Notes under the pieces: model-generated
What the model saw: the letters and a program-made list of their open reading frames with translations, nothing else
Database searches by the model: none
What the model was told of the DNA's origin: nothing
Translations under genes and position numbers: made by a program
In this document: positions 43,401-51,496 of the stretch, piece by piece
Layout of the letters: each line of letters opens with the position of its first letter
Position numbering within the stretch: the stretch's first letter is position 1
Assembly: GCA_023251535.1 (NCBI GenBank)
Contig: JAHEYP010000003.1
Coordinates: 62,001-126,000 of the forward strand
Reading direction: 5' to 3'
Source of the DNA: Bacteroidota bacterium
GTDB taxonomy: Bacteria > Bacteroidota > Bacteroidia > AKYH767-A > OLB10
Length of the DNA: 64,000 nt

Positions 43401-45226
43401 CATCTTCAACAGGATGTACCGATACAGTTACTCAAAGTATCAATGTTTATCCTGTGCCAACAGCTAATTTCGCAGGATCGAATGTTTGCTTAAATGATCA
43501 AACAGCTTTCTTTGATCAATCGCAAGTAGTAGGAGGTAGTGCATTCTCATTTGCATGGACATTTGGTGATGGATCAACTGATACATCAGGAACTCCAACT
43601 CATACTTATGCATCAGCAGGAAGCTATAATGTTACATTAGTGGTTACAACACCATTTGGATGTACAAATACAGTTTCTAAACCTATTCAAGTATATGATT
43701 TGCCTACTGCAAATTATGTTTCAGGTGATGTTTGTTTAAACAGTCCTACCTTGTTCATGGACGCTTCAACGATTAGTAGCGGTACAATTACAGGATGGTC
43801 ATGGAATCTTGGGGACGGAAATAGTTCATCAGCTCAAAATCCTTCGCATTTCTACGGAACTCCTGGAACTTATCCTGTAACTTTAGAAGTGACATCCAAC
43901 TTTGGTTGTAAAACAACGGTTGTAGATTCAGTGCAGATTTTCGCACAACCAACACCGTTACCAACATCAGGAACTGACTGTGTAAACAATAGTATATCTT
44001 TTGCTGATACTTCATCAGGTCCTGATAATATTATCACTACCTATGATTGGGATTTCGGTGGCGGAAATACTAGTGCATTAGCAAATCCTTCTTATGTATT
44101 TACTTCTGCGGGTACACATACCGTTAGTTTAACAACAACAAACGCAAGCGGATGTAAAGCAACTTCAACAGTTGATGTTACAGTTAGTCCATTGCCTATT
44201 GCAGGATTCTTACCTGCCGATGGTTGCGCAAGCAGCTCAATGACGTTTACGAACACATCAACAATTGCATCGGGAACTATCTCGGGATATCAATGGAATT
44301 TTGGTGATGGTACAGGAACATCGACTGCAACAAATCCTTCGTATTCATATTCGCAACCGGGAACTTACACAGTTACATTGGTAGCAACAAGTGTTGAAGG
44401 TTGTACAGATACAATTACGCATACTGTTATAGTTCATCCTCTACCTGTAGCTAACTTCTTACAAATATCTGCAGCAGGATGTGGTCCGTTAGTAGTTCAA
44501 TTTACTGACTCATCATATATCGCAACAGGAAATGTTATTTCATGGTTCTGGGATTTTGGTGATGGATCATCATCTACCGATCAAAATCCTTCGCATACGT
44601 ATCAAACAAGTGGTACATACTCAGTAACACTTACAGTGACTAGTGATTTCGGTTGTCAGAATTCAACTACGTTCCCGAATATCGTTACTGTATTCCCTGG
44701 ACCAACAGCTGAATTCCAACCTGATCCTGCAACACAATCGATATTACATCCTGAATTCAATTTCATTAATCAGTCAACAGGAGCCTTAATGTATCATTGG
44801 ACATTTGGTGACGGAGCAAGTTCAATACAATTCGAACCGAATCATGTTTATGCAGATACAGGAAATTACATGGTGACATTATGGGTGGTAAACTCATACG
44901 GATGTAGAGATACCGTTCAACATCCAGTTAGAGTAGAACCTGAGTTCCATTGGTGGATTCCAAATGCCTTCTCTCCAAACGAAGATGGTGTTAATGATGG
45001 ATTCAACGTTACAGGTATTAGTATTGTAGATGTGAAATTGTCAATCTTTAATCGTTGGGGAGATCAAATCTTTTACAGTGAAGGAAGAAACAATCGCGAT
45101 TGGGATGGAAGTGTAGTAGGTATGCCTGATAAAGCACAAGAAGGTGTGTATGTTTACCAAGTAGTTGTAAAAGATGTTTGGGGTAAAACACACGAAAAAG
45201 TTGGACAAGTTTATCTTGTACGATAA
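37475..45226 (+). CDS. Giant surface protein with about 17 PKD domains and type B T9SS C-terminus
   Basis: A 2583-residue secreted protein. A signal peptide (1-26, ending QANA) precedes a conserved SHAMGADLTYQCLGG head domain and cadherin-like region (to about 470). Then come PKD domains, each with a WxWNFGDG-type core (16 clear FGDG/LGDG/FGNG/YGDG/FGGG cores and one degenerate), interrupted by two blocks of Ig-like repeats (about 700-980 and 1227-1587) with CxGxSVxLTATGGxSYxWxPGG and LDAGxxGxTYxWSTG patterns. The last 95 residues are the gliding-motility-associated type B sorting domain: IPNAFSPNEDGVNDGF, LSIFNRWGDQIFYSE, GVYVYQVVVKD. It should be anchored on the cell surface through the type IX system and act in adhesion or gliding. 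The sequence is uninterrupted. Confidence 0.93.
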   Translation: MSRNLHRWYIFLLLAFLMTSGYQANASHAMGADLTYQCLGGNTYKVRFSFYRDCIGIPAPANVYISVRSASCNQNLGVTANPIPGTGQQVTYLCPTATSTCNGGTFTGIQEWVYEGIITLPMQCTDWQFSYSLCCRNAAITTITNPGSNTFYIYANLNNVASTCNSSPVFSNKPVPFACLGQQLCFNHGAVDADGDSLVYSLVNPKQTATTNVSYIGPYSATSPLNSSPAMQFNTATGDVCFTPQQLQVTVMAVLVQEYRNGVLIGSVVRDIQVTVLNCNNSLPTLTGINGTNDFDITVCANDPLCFNVFSNDPDAGQQLSVFYNNAIPAATFNTAGTPHPTGTFCWTPSQADISSNPYCFTLRVGDDACPYIGSQTYSYCITVTGINVDLGPDQYIACSDLATITANATGGNAPYTYLWSNGFTGPTQTVPVGTYVVTVSDGTCSSTDTVNVVSAFEPTADFTWSGACINSLVSFTDQSVVAGTIQYWNWNFGDGSTSTQQNPTHTYTAAGTYNVSLAVENIYGCIDTIIKPVTIVPLPIPAFTVDTACAGSGINIINTSTPPGSGYTWIFSNGTTSSSQNPVLVVGASGTYTATLIVEDTLGCSDTLTQSFVVHAQPVAAFSHTGANCLNSGISFTDNSTGGPVSWSWNFGDGGTSTSQNPSHTYGSSGTYNVSLVVGNAFGCTDTIVQPVFINPPPFVNASANVAVCLGSSVNLSATGGVSYTWNPGGLTGNPVSVSPSSTTTYVVVGTDANGCTGTDSVTVTVNPLPVPTVTPDQTICAGQSVTFTAGGGVSYYWNPSGSTTSTITVTPGSSTTYAVDVVDGNGCQATAFVNVTVNPNPVISLQPAVFICSGVNATLDPGTGVSWLWSTGDTTQTISVGTQGSYSVTATNQYGCTSSATTQVTVGGQVVSNNNAISICQGQTATLNAGYAGSTYQWSTGSTSQTISATVSGVYTVTVTDPSGCSGTVMHTVNVHPLPVPNFTPYDVCINTAVQFTDISNVNGDTIVSWSWNLGDGNVSYQQNPLHNYLTSGVYPIALTVTTNAGCTASLNDTVNVYPLPQSLFSFVNACEGNAVTFQDNSTTGMGNINYWSWNFGDGTSSSTQHPSHLYSTPGTYNVMLTVGTAGGCLDSIVNQVIVFPSPVLSFTTSTPSNCAGTYVTFSNTSTTTNGAINSWDWNFGNGVTSTLANPSAIYYTAGNYSVSLIATTSHGCTDTVTQSIVINPLPTVDAGSNTNLCKGSSVTLTATGGSSYVWSPGGNTTASITVTPILSTTYYVVATNSFGCTARDSVNITLLNLPTPSAGADKSVCVGGSVNLTATGGGTYAWTPGGMAGANVSVTPNATTNYIVTVTASNGCSAKDTVRVIVNPLPTASAGPDQVICEGTTATLTASGGSTYLWQHNGATTPTVYVNPLVNTSYIVTVTSSAGCSKKDTMNVSLNPTPVVNLNNEFFCTGYSAVLDAGNPGMTYEWIPTTETTQTIVVSTPGIYQVVVTNSYGCQGTGASTVIEGGNGIVSNPINVMACQGSNIVLDAANPGSTYLWSTGATSQTINVSNSGSYSVTVTDAGGCSATFTNDVTVNPLPVVNFVSSPACFGDPTTLVDQTSLSTGNILSWQWTLPNGGVSNAQNPNYVFASAGTFPVTLVVTSGSGCVDSVTNNVTVNPLPIAGFTASTECLGGPSLFADNSTIPSGSINNWNWNYGDGSTGTGSTSSHSYTSPGNYVATLIVSSTAGCIDTATASVNVNPVPQARFNAPEVCEGDSMSFYNTTIINNGIISDIAWDFGDGATSTLSDPKHIYQNPGQYVVTLTVGSDQACQDTYTDTVTVNQRPVAAILTAASCNGSAATFTDNSTVGIGSVTGWYWDFGDGTGSNDQNPLHTYGNSGAYPISLIAISDKGCSDTTSSNTTVFNLPVAAFTTGANCLGNATNFNDASSVPSGTITGWNWDLGDGSTSSAASPSHTYAATGTYPVTLVVTSSTGCTDTVTQSINVYPVPTANFAGSNVCLNDQTAFFDQSQVVGGSAFSFAWTFGDGSTDTSGTPTHTYASAGSYNVTLVVTTPFGCTNTVSKPIQVYDLPTANYVSGDVCLNSPTLFMDASTISSGTITGWSWNLGDGNSSSAQNPSHFYGTPGTYPVTLEVTSNFGCKTTVVDSVQIFAQPTPLPTSGTDCVNNSISFADTSSGPDNIITTYDWDFGGGNTSALANPSYVFTSAGTHTVSLTTTNASGCKATSTVDVTVSPLPIAGFLPADGCASSSMTFTNTSTIASGTISGYQWNFGDGTGTSTATNPSYSYSQPGTYTVTLVATSVEGCTDTITHTVIVHPLPVANFLQISAAGCGPLVVQFTDSSYIATGNVISWFWDFGDGSSSTDQNPSHTYQTSGTYSVTLTVTSDFGCQNSTTFPNIVTVFPGPTAEFQPDPATQSILHPEFNFINQSTGALMYHWTFGDGASSIQFEPNHVYADTGNYMVTLWVVNSYGCRDTVQHPVRVEPEFHWWIPNAFSPNEDGVNDGFNVTGISIVDVKLSIFNRWGDQIFYSEGRNNRDWDGSVVGMPDKAQEGVYVYQVVVKDVWGKTHEKVGQVYLVR

Positions 45227-45245
45227 TCTAATTTCATTAAAAATA

Positions 45246-45277
45246 AAAAAGGCTACTTCATCGGTAGCCTTTTTTTA
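45246..45277. terminator. Bidirectional terminator between the PKD gene and the LolA-like gene
   Basis: AAAAAGGCTAC (45246-45256) pairs with GTAGCCTTTTT (45264-45274) around a 7-base loop, with T-runs on both strands. It serves the convergent genes on either side. Confidence 0.88.
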
Positions 45278-45293
45278 TGGATTGAAGTTTCTT

Positions 45294-45938
45294 TTATCGT
45301 AAGTCAACTACTTCAACTCCGGGATATTTTGCTTTATTGAATGTAAACATATCTTCAGTTACTTTAGCATTAGGAGTAAACTTCACGATGCTATAAGTAT
45401 AAACATTACCGCTTTTGTCGAACACTTTTGCTTCACTTACATACTTATCTTTTTTATCGATTGTAAGTTGAATTTTGAAATAATTCTTTTTAGCATCATC
45501 TGGAGTTAATTCAATTAACTGAACTGCTTTTCCTCCGGCTGATTTATCAGAAAGAAACTTCGATTTAAATCCTTTTTCATACATCGTAAAGATGTTAGTT
45601 GGAGTAATTGCATCTGCCGAAGGCTTGTTTTCGCTCACCTGAACTTCATTTGATTCCTTCAAATATGTCCAAGTTGTTTTGCCGTCGCACATCACTGTTT
45701 GGTCGCTCATGAATAAATTGAAGGCATTACCACGAATAGTAACCGATCCGTTTTGAGCAGACGTTTTTTTCGTCTTTTGATCAAGAATTCCAAGTTTGAA
45801 GCTGGCAGTCAATGTCTTATATGACTTATACTTAGCACTTACACCTTTTAGGATTTCCTGTGCTTTAGGGTCGTTTTGCGCAGATAACTGACTGGTTATC
45901 AATACTAGAGCAATTAGAGCGCTGAATAATCTGGTCAT
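45294..45938 (-). CDS. Outer-membrane lipoprotein carrier protein LolA family
   Basis: 214 residues from the ATG at 45938, which begins a signal peptide (MTRLFSALIALVLITSQLSAQ). The mature part follows the LolA pattern: an N-terminal helix ILKGVSAKYKSYKTLTASF, a strand with MSDQTVMCDGKTTWTYLKESNEV, and late strands with AKVFDKSGNVYTYSIVKF. It would be a periplasmic chaperone that carries lipoproteins to the outer membrane. It is 42 bases downstream of ftsK on the same strand; ftsK-lolA adjacency is common among bacteria. Confidence 0.85.
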   Translation of the reverse strand: MTRLFSALIALVLITSQLSAQNDPKAQEILKGVSAKYKSYKTLTASFKLGILDQKTKKTSAQNGSVTIRGNAFNLFMSDQTVMCDGKTTWTYLKESNEVQVSENKPSADAITPTNIFTMYEKGFKSKFLSDKSAGGKAVQLIELTPDDAKKNYFKIQLTIDKKDKYVSEAKVFDKSGNVYTYSIVKFTPNAKVTEDMFTFNKAKYPGVEVVDLR

Positions 45939-45980
45939 GAATGATGATAATAAGAATGGCAAATATAACGTTTGGTTAAA

Positions 45981-48596
45981 TTAAACCCCTGAAGGTGATT
46001 TGAGGTTTTTCAATAATTGTTCCAAACTCATAATGTCTTTGCATCGTACCTCGCGTGCTTTACTGCCTTCGAACGGTCCGATGATGCCTGCAGCTTCCAA
46101 TTGATCAACCAATCGTCCGGCGCGATTATATCCCAATTTCAACCTACGTTGAAGTAATGAAGCCGAACCTTGTTGGAACTGAACCACCATATGGGCAGCT
46201 TCATCAAATAATGGATCGAGATCATCGGAACCCATATCGCGGCTTCCGCCTGACTCTTCACCTTCGCTAACATATTCAGGAAGTTGATAAGGATTTGAAT
46301 ATCCGCGTTGATTACCGATAAAGCTTGTGATAGCATCCACCTCCGGTGTATCAACAAAAGCACATTGTACACGAATCAAATCAGAGCCATTGCTTAATAA
46401 CATATCACCTCGTCCAATTAATTGATCTGCGCCGCCAGTATCAAGAATTGTTCTTGAATCGATTTTTGAAGAAACTTTAAATGCTAAACGAGCAGGGAAG
46501 TTTGCTTTAATTGTTCCTGTGATAATATTAACTGAAGGACGTTGTGTAGCGATGATTAAGTGAATACCGATAGCACGAGCAAGCTGAGCAAGACGAGCAA
46601 TAGGAGTTTCGATTTCTTTACCTGCAGTCATAATTAAATCGGCAAACTCATCTACTACTAGAACGATATAAGGTAAGAAACGATGTCCGTTGTTTGGATT
46701 TAACCTTCGCGAAATAAACTTCGCATTATACTCGCGAATATTTCTCACTTGAGCATCTTTCAATAACTCGTAACGATTATCCATTTCAATACAAAGCGAA
46801 TTAACAGTATTCACTACTTTCTTTGTATCAGTAATAATTGCATCGCCATCACCAGGAAGTTTAGCAAGGAAATGTCGCTCTATAGTTTTGAATAAAGTTA
46901 ATTCAACTTTTTTAGGATCGACTAATACAAACTTTACTTGTGCAGGATGCTTTTTATAGAGGAGAGAAACGAGAATTGCATTTAATCCTACCGACTTACC
47001 TTGACCTGTTGCACCCGCCATAAGTAAGTGAGGCATCTTAGCAAGGTCAGCAATAAATACTTCGTTCGAAATAGTTTTTCCTAATGCTATTGGTAATTCA
47101 TAATCTGAATTTTGGAACTTCTCCGATGCCATAACAGAACGCATACTTACTACATCCGGATTTTGATTCGGTACTTCGATTCCAATAGTACCTTTTCCTG
47201 GAATAGGAGCAATGATACGAATACCTAGCGCTGCTAAACTTAATGCGATATCATCTTCTAAGTTTTTGATTTTAGAAATACGAATACCAGCTTTCGGAAC
47301 AATCTCAAATAATGTTACTGTAGGTCCTACGGTAGCTTTTATCTTTTCGATTTCGATATCGTAATGTCCTAATGTTTCAATAATTCTTTTCTTATTCGCT
47401 TCAAGCTCTGCCATCAATTCATCGCGACTCATTTGCGAACGATTAGAAGTATAGTTTTCTAAAAGATCAAGAGTAGGATATTGATAACTGCTTAAGTCGA
47501 GTGTTGGATCATATTCGCCCAATTGCTCTACCAAACTAGCTTCCTCATCTGATACAACTTCTCCAGTCATTACAGGTTGCTCGGTAACTTGAGGCGCTAC
47601 TTCTAAAGCTAACGGAGTATCATTTGATTTTATATCAAGTTCAAGTTCGTTTGTAGGTAATTCGATTGGAGTAGGAGGGAGTATAACCTCTGGTTTAGTA
47701 ATGATTTCAGGTTCCAGAAATAAACCTTGAATATCATCATCCTCCATTATTGTTGAGGCAGGAATGATAGCTGGAATAATTTCATCTTCTTTATCTTCTT
47801 CTTCTTCCTCATCGTCATCCTTCCAACGATTACCTATTGGATCGGGAACTATCAATGGTGCAGAAGCTTCTTCCATTATAGGTTTAAGTGTGCGTTTTGG
47901 CAAACGAAAAGCAAAGTTGAATACTGCTACCGCGAATGCCAATCCAACAAAAGCAATTAAGAATCCTGTACCTGCCACACCAAGTGATAAACTCAACCAG
48001 GTATTAATTTGATAACCTAATCCACCACCCATGTAAAGCAAATCTTCATGGTTACTGAAGATAAATGACATTGCAGGAGGGACGTACAATAAAGTAAACA
48101 AACAATAACGAATAGTTTTCTTGTAAGGAAGTACATCTTCGTTAAAGAGAATTCTAAATCCTGGAAGGAATAATAATAACACAAAGCAATAAGATGCAAT
48201 TCCAAACCAAGTATGCATAAATTGATGTGAAGCGATTGCCCCAAACTTGCCAAGCCAATTCTCTACATGCTTATCGGAGAACCTAAGTAAATCGAACCAA
48301 GATCCCATTACTAAATTCTGGTCGTTTTTCCATGTAAAGAAATACGATGTGAAAGCAATTAAAAGAAATACCGATAACAGGATAAAAAACAAACCTGTGA
48401 TTTTATGGGTACGTTCATCTTTCAATAAATGAACTAATCCTCTTGAATTATCAGTTGATTTCGAAGGTTTCTCGGATTTTTCTGATTTCTCTTTTCGCTG
48501 GCGAATCTTCTTTTCCGGCTTTGGTTCATCAACAGCAATCTCTTCTGCTTCTGCCTCAATCGGTTTCGCTTTTAATACATTTCCTTTCCCTGCCAT
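45981..48596 (-). CDS. ftsK: DNA translocase FtsK
   Basis: An 871-residue septal DNA pump that segregates the chromosome terminus. Residues about 70-230 hold four to five membrane helices. An acidic, Pro-rich linker follows (about 250-390, with a DDDEEEEEDKEDE run). The motor has Walker A GATGQGKSVGLNA and Walker B LVVDEFADLIM, then RPSVNIITGTIKANFPARLAF. The C-terminal winged-helix gamma domain that reads KOPS-type sites is complete (DPLFDEAAHMVVQFQQGSASLLQRR, then YNRAGRLVDQLEAAGIIG). The N-terminus is Lys/Glu-rich (EKSEKSEKPSKS). Confidence 0.95.
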   Translation of the reverse strand: MAGKGNVLKAKPIEAEAEEIAVDEPKPEKKIRQRKEKSEKSEKPSKSTDNSRGLVHLLKDERTHKITGLFFILLSVFLLIAFTSYFFTWKNDQNLVMGSWFDLLRFSDKHVENWLGKFGAIASHQFMHTWFGIASYCFVLLLFLPGFRILFNEDVLPYKKTIRYCLFTLLYVPPAMSFIFSNHEDLLYMGGGLGYQINTWLSLSLGVAGTGFLIAFVGLAFAVAVFNFAFRLPKRTLKPIMEEASAPLIVPDPIGNRWKDDDEEEEEDKEDEIIPAIIPASTIMEDDDIQGLFLEPEIITKPEVILPPTPIELPTNELELDIKSNDTPLALEVAPQVTEQPVMTGEVVSDEEASLVEQLGEYDPTLDLSSYQYPTLDLLENYTSNRSQMSRDELMAELEANKKRIIETLGHYDIEIEKIKATVGPTVTLFEIVPKAGIRISKIKNLEDDIALSLAALGIRIIAPIPGKGTIGIEVPNQNPDVVSMRSVMASEKFQNSDYELPIALGKTISNEVFIADLAKMPHLLMAGATGQGKSVGLNAILVSLLYKKHPAQVKFVLVDPKKVELTLFKTIERHFLAKLPGDGDAIITDTKKVVNTVNSLCIEMDNRYELLKDAQVRNIREYNAKFISRRLNPNNGHRFLPYIVLVVDEFADLIMTAGKEIETPIARLAQLARAIGIHLIIATQRPSVNIITGTIKANFPARLAFKVSSKIDSRTILDTGGADQLIGRGDMLLSNGSDLIRVQCAFVDTPEVDAITSFIGNQRGYSNPYQLPEYVSEGEESGGSRDMGSDDLDPLFDEAAHMVVQFQQGSASLLQRRLKLGYNRAGRLVDQLEAAGIIGPFEGSKAREVRCKDIMSLEQLLKNLKSPSGV

Positions 48597-48795
48597 TTTT
48601 CAAATAAGCTTTAAGAGGTAAAAGTACCAAGACAGCCCTTGTGTAATTCGGCAGGTATCAGAGTATAATCAACAATTTTGTGTGTAAAACTATATGCCTC
48701 TTTAGCCCTGATTTTGCCTCGATTACGGTCAGTTTCTTGTAATTCATTCACAAATTGCCGTATTTTTACCTCAATATGTTTCCATAACGTCGATT

Positions 48796-48828
48796 TTGTC
48801 GGTTTATGGTCTACATTCCTTATTTTTG
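48796..48828 (+). promoter_or_regulatory. Bacteroidota-type promoter of the Crp/Fnr gene
   Basis: The -7 box TATTTTTG (48821-48828, consensus TAnnTTTG) and a -33 TTG at 48796-48798, 22 bases apart, precede the ATG at 48842 by 13 bases, giving a very short leader. It supports that start over the in-frame ATG at 48806. Confidence 0.5.
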
Positions 48829-48841
48829 TAGTCTGCAAATT

Positions 48842-49486
48842 ATGATTCAATCCTTAACCGAAGATAAATTATTGGCTTCGTTTCCTTCTTTCGATAAGGA
48901 ACTGGCCGATTTAATAATGGAACACGGTTCCATTAAGACCTTTGCTGCCGATGATTTGATCATGCGCCCCGGACAATTTATTCGTTCTACTATTCTCGTT
49001 TTGAAAGGCCGAATTAAGGTTAGCAAACAAGGAGAAGAGGGTGATGAATTGTTTATGTATTACCTCGAACCCGGAAATGCTTGTGCCTTATCGATGATTT
49101 GTGCTTCTAAACAAGAAAAGAGTGAACTTTTGGCTAAAGTGATTGAAGATACTGAAGTTATCATGCTTCCAGTTGCGTTGATGGACGAGTTGATGAGTAA
49201 CTACAAATCTTGGTATTATTTCGTCTTAGAAACATATCGTCAACGATTTGAAGAATTACTTACGCTTATAGATCATACTGTATTCAGAAGCATGGATGAG
49301 CGATTGTTGTTTTATTTGAAGAAGCAGCAAGAGGCGATGAAGTCGAATGAGTTGAAGCTTACACACGAGCAAATAGCTGAGGATTTAGGTTCTTCACGTG
49401 TTGTTATATCTCGTCTACTAAAACAAATGGAGAAGGATGGTAAAGTGAAGCTATTCAGAAGTCATCTTGAATTGGTTAATATTTAA
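48842..49486 (+). CDS. Crp/Fnr-family transcriptional regulator
   Basis: 214 residues from the ATG at 48842. The N-terminal cyclic-nucleotide-binding-type beta-roll is present (LIMRPGQFIRSTILVLKGRIKVSKQGEEGDELFMYYLEPGNACALSM) but has no Cys cluster for an Fnr iron-sulfur centre; single cysteines occur in ACALSMICASK. The C-terminal helix-turn-helix is LTHEQIAEDLGSSRVVISRLLKQMEKDGKV. It lies 34 bases upstream of the persulfide dioxygenase operon in the same direction and probably senses sulfur or redox state to regulate it. Confidence 0.9.
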   Translation: MIQSLTEDKLLASFPSFDKELADLIMEHGSIKTFAADDLIMRPGQFIRSTILVLKGRIKVSKQGEEGDELFMYYLEPGNACALSMICASKQEKSELLAKVIEDTEVIMLPVALMDELMSNYKSWYYFVLETYRQRFEELLTLIDHTVFRSMDERLLFYLKKQQEAMKSNELKLTHEQIAEDLGSSRVVISRLLKQMEKDGKVKLFRSHLELVNI

Positions 49487-49520
49487 TTAATAGTATATAT
49501 AAAAGATCGTTAATACGAAA

Positions 49521-50933
49521 ATGAAGTTAGAACAAATTTATACAGGTTGTTTAGCTCAAGGAGCTTATTATATTGAATCAAATGGTGAGGCAGCAGTAAT
49601 CGATCCTTTGCGTGAAACGCAACCTTATTTGGATCGTGCGGCGAAAGGAAATGCTAAGATCAAATATGTATTTGAGACGCATTTTCATGCTGATTTTGTT
49701 TCGGGACATGTGGATCTTGCTAAAGAGTCGGGAGCGGATATCGTTTTCGGTCCGAATGCAGCACCTGATTTTAAAGCAATTATTGCAAAGGATGAGCAAG
49801 AATTTAAAGTCGGAAATTTGACAATAAAAGTTTTGCATACTCCTGGACATACAATGGAGTCGTCGTGCTTTTTATTGATTGATGAAGATGGTAACAACAA
49901 AGCTATTTTTACAGGCGATACGCTCTTTATTGGTGATGTTGGACGACCTGACCTTGCTCAAAAGAGTGATATCACAATGGAAGATCTTGCAGGATTTTTA
50001 TACAACTCTCTTCGTACTAAAATCATGACATTGCCTGATGATTTGACGGTTTATCCTGCGCATGGTGCTGGATCTGCTTGCGGAAAGAATATGAGTAAAG
50101 AAACCTTTGATACTTTAGGTCATCAAAAGGAAGTGAATTATGCTTTAAGAGCAAATATGTCGAAAGAGGAATTCGTAAAGGAAGTTACTGACGGATTACT
50201 TCCTCCTCCTGCATATTTCCCTCTTAACGTAATGATGAATAAAAATGGCTATGATAGTATTACCGAAGTAATTAAACGCGGAACGCAATCATTAAGTCCA
50301 GAGGCTTTTGAAGCGGCAGCTAATGAAACAGGAGCATTGATTTTAGATACTCGTGCACCGCAAACTTTTGCGGCAGGATTTGTTCCTAATTCAATTAACA
50401 TCGGTATAGATGGAGGATTTGCTCCATGGGTTGGTGCTTTAATACCAGATATAAAACAACAACTGTTAATTGTTGCCGATGAAGGTCGCGAGGAAGAAGT
50501 TGTTACGCGTTTAGCTCGCGTTGGATATGATCATGCTATCGGATTTCTAGCCGGAGGATATAATGCATGGCAATCTGCAGGAAAGGAAACAGATTCAATT
50601 GTATCAATTACCGCAGATGAATTAGCTGTAGCAATGCAAAATGATAGTTCTACTTTAGTTATTGATGTTAGAAAGCCTGGCGAGTATAGCGCTGAACATA
50701 TTGCTGATGTTGATAATCTACCGCTCGATTTTATTAATGATAATATGGCTTCCGTTCCTAAAGACCGTCCTGTTTATGTACATTGTGCCGGAGGTTATCG
50801 TTCAATGATTTATACTTCAATTCTTAAAGCTCGCGGATACAACAATTTGATTGATGTTAAAGGCGGATATAAGACAATAAAAGATTCAGGTAAGTTTGAA
50901 TTAACTGATTTCGTTTGTAGCAGTAAAAAATAA
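49521..50933 (+). CDS. Persulfide dioxygenase/rhodanese fusion (CstB/ETHE1-like)
   Basis: A 470-residue three-domain cytosolic enzyme for reactive sulfur. An N-terminal MBL-fold persulfide dioxygenase of the ETHE1 type spans 1-240 (His54, His56 and Asp58 in THFHADFVSGH; LHTPGHTMESSCF; FTGDTLFIGDVGRPDL with the iron Asp). A first rhodanese-like domain (about 265-365) lacks the catalytic Cys (VADEGREEEV in its place). A second rhodanese domain is active-looking, with Cys422 in VHCAGGYRS. This order of MBL, pseudo-rhodanese and rhodanese is that of Staphylococcus CstB, which oxidises persulfides and forms thiosulfate. It starts the operon with two YeeE/YedE genes. Confidence 0.92.
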   Translation: MKLEQIYTGCLAQGAYYIESNGEAAVIDPLRETQPYLDRAAKGNAKIKYVFETHFHADFVSGHVDLAKESGADIVFGPNAAPDFKAIIAKDEQEFKVGNLTIKVLHTPGHTMESSCFLLIDEDGNNKAIFTGDTLFIGDVGRPDLAQKSDITMEDLAGFLYNSLRTKIMTLPDDLTVYPAHGAGSACGKNMSKETFDTLGHQKEVNYALRANMSKEEFVKEVTDGLLPPPAYFPLNVMMNKNGYDSITEVIKRGTQSLSPEAFEAAANETGALILDTRAPQTFAAGFVPNSINIGIDGGFAPWVGALIPDIKQQLLIVADEGREEEVVTRLARVGYDHAIGFLAGGYNAWQSAGKETDSIVSITADELAVAMQNDSSTLVIDVRKPGEYSAEHIADVDNLPLDFINDNMASVPKDRPVYVHCAGGYRSMIYTSILKARGYNNLIDVKGGYKTIKDSGKFELTDFVCSSKK

Positions 50934-50937
50934 ATTT

Positions 50938-51495
50938 ATGGATTTTATTCTTCAACCCTGGTCATGGTACATGTCCGGGATCGTAATTGCTTTGGTGATG
51001 TTTTTGATGCTTTACTTTGGTAAAGTTTTCGGAGTGTCATCTTGCTTCAGAACTTTTTGTGCTGCTTGCGGAGCTGGTAAGCGCATCAAGTATTTTGATT
51101 TCGATTGGAAATCGCAGCTATGGAATGCATGGTTTTTAGTTGGAGCAATTATTGGCGGATTTATTTCTGCTCATTTTCTTTCAAGCGGAAATCCAGTTTT
51201 AATAAGTGATGCAACTATTGCAGATTTGAAGAATTTAGGTATAGCTGCACCTACGGGTATGCAACCTGACGAATTGTTTGGCCTTCATGTGTTGGCTTCA
51301 GTGAAAGGTTGGTTGATTTTATTGGGTGGTGGACTTTTAATCGGTTTCGGTACCCGTTATGGTAATGGTTGTACATCAGGACATGCCATCAGCGGCTTAT
51401 CAAATCTTCAATTGCCCTCTTTAATCGCTGTAATCGGATTTTTTATCGGAGGATTAATCATGACTCATTTATTACTTCCTTATTTATTACCATAA
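50938..51495 (+). CDS. YeeE/YedE family transporter (first half)
   Basis: A 185-residue inner-membrane protein with about five helices of the sulfur-compound transporter family (YeeE/TsuA, PmpA). The signature is GFGTRYGNGCTSGHAISGLSNLQ with its Cys, and a second Cys pair is near the N-terminus (SSCFRTFCAACGAGKR). Starts four bases after the persulfide dioxygenase. Such split pairs import thiosulfate or exchange sulfur species; here it would work with CstB. Confidence 0.9.
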   Translation: MDFILQPWSWYMSGIVIALVMFLMLYFGKVFGVSSCFRTFCAACGAGKRIKYFDFDWKSQLWNAWFLVGAIIGGFISAHFLSSGNPVLISDATIADLKNLGIAAPTGMQPDELFGLHVLASVKGWLILLGGGLLIGFGTRYGNGCTSGHAISGLSNLQLPSLIAVIGFFIGGLIMTHLLLPYLLP

Positions 51496-51496
51496 C

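Noticed and set aside
37475-45226. Repeats inside the PKD gene as a mobile element or CRISPR-like array
   Set aside because: All repeats keep the reading frame and translate to known protein modules; spacing is not constant.
48611-48850. 79-codon minus-strand frame between ftsK and the Crp/Fnr gene
   Set aside because: It covers the promoter and start of the Crp/Fnr gene, has no recognisable pattern and no translation signals.
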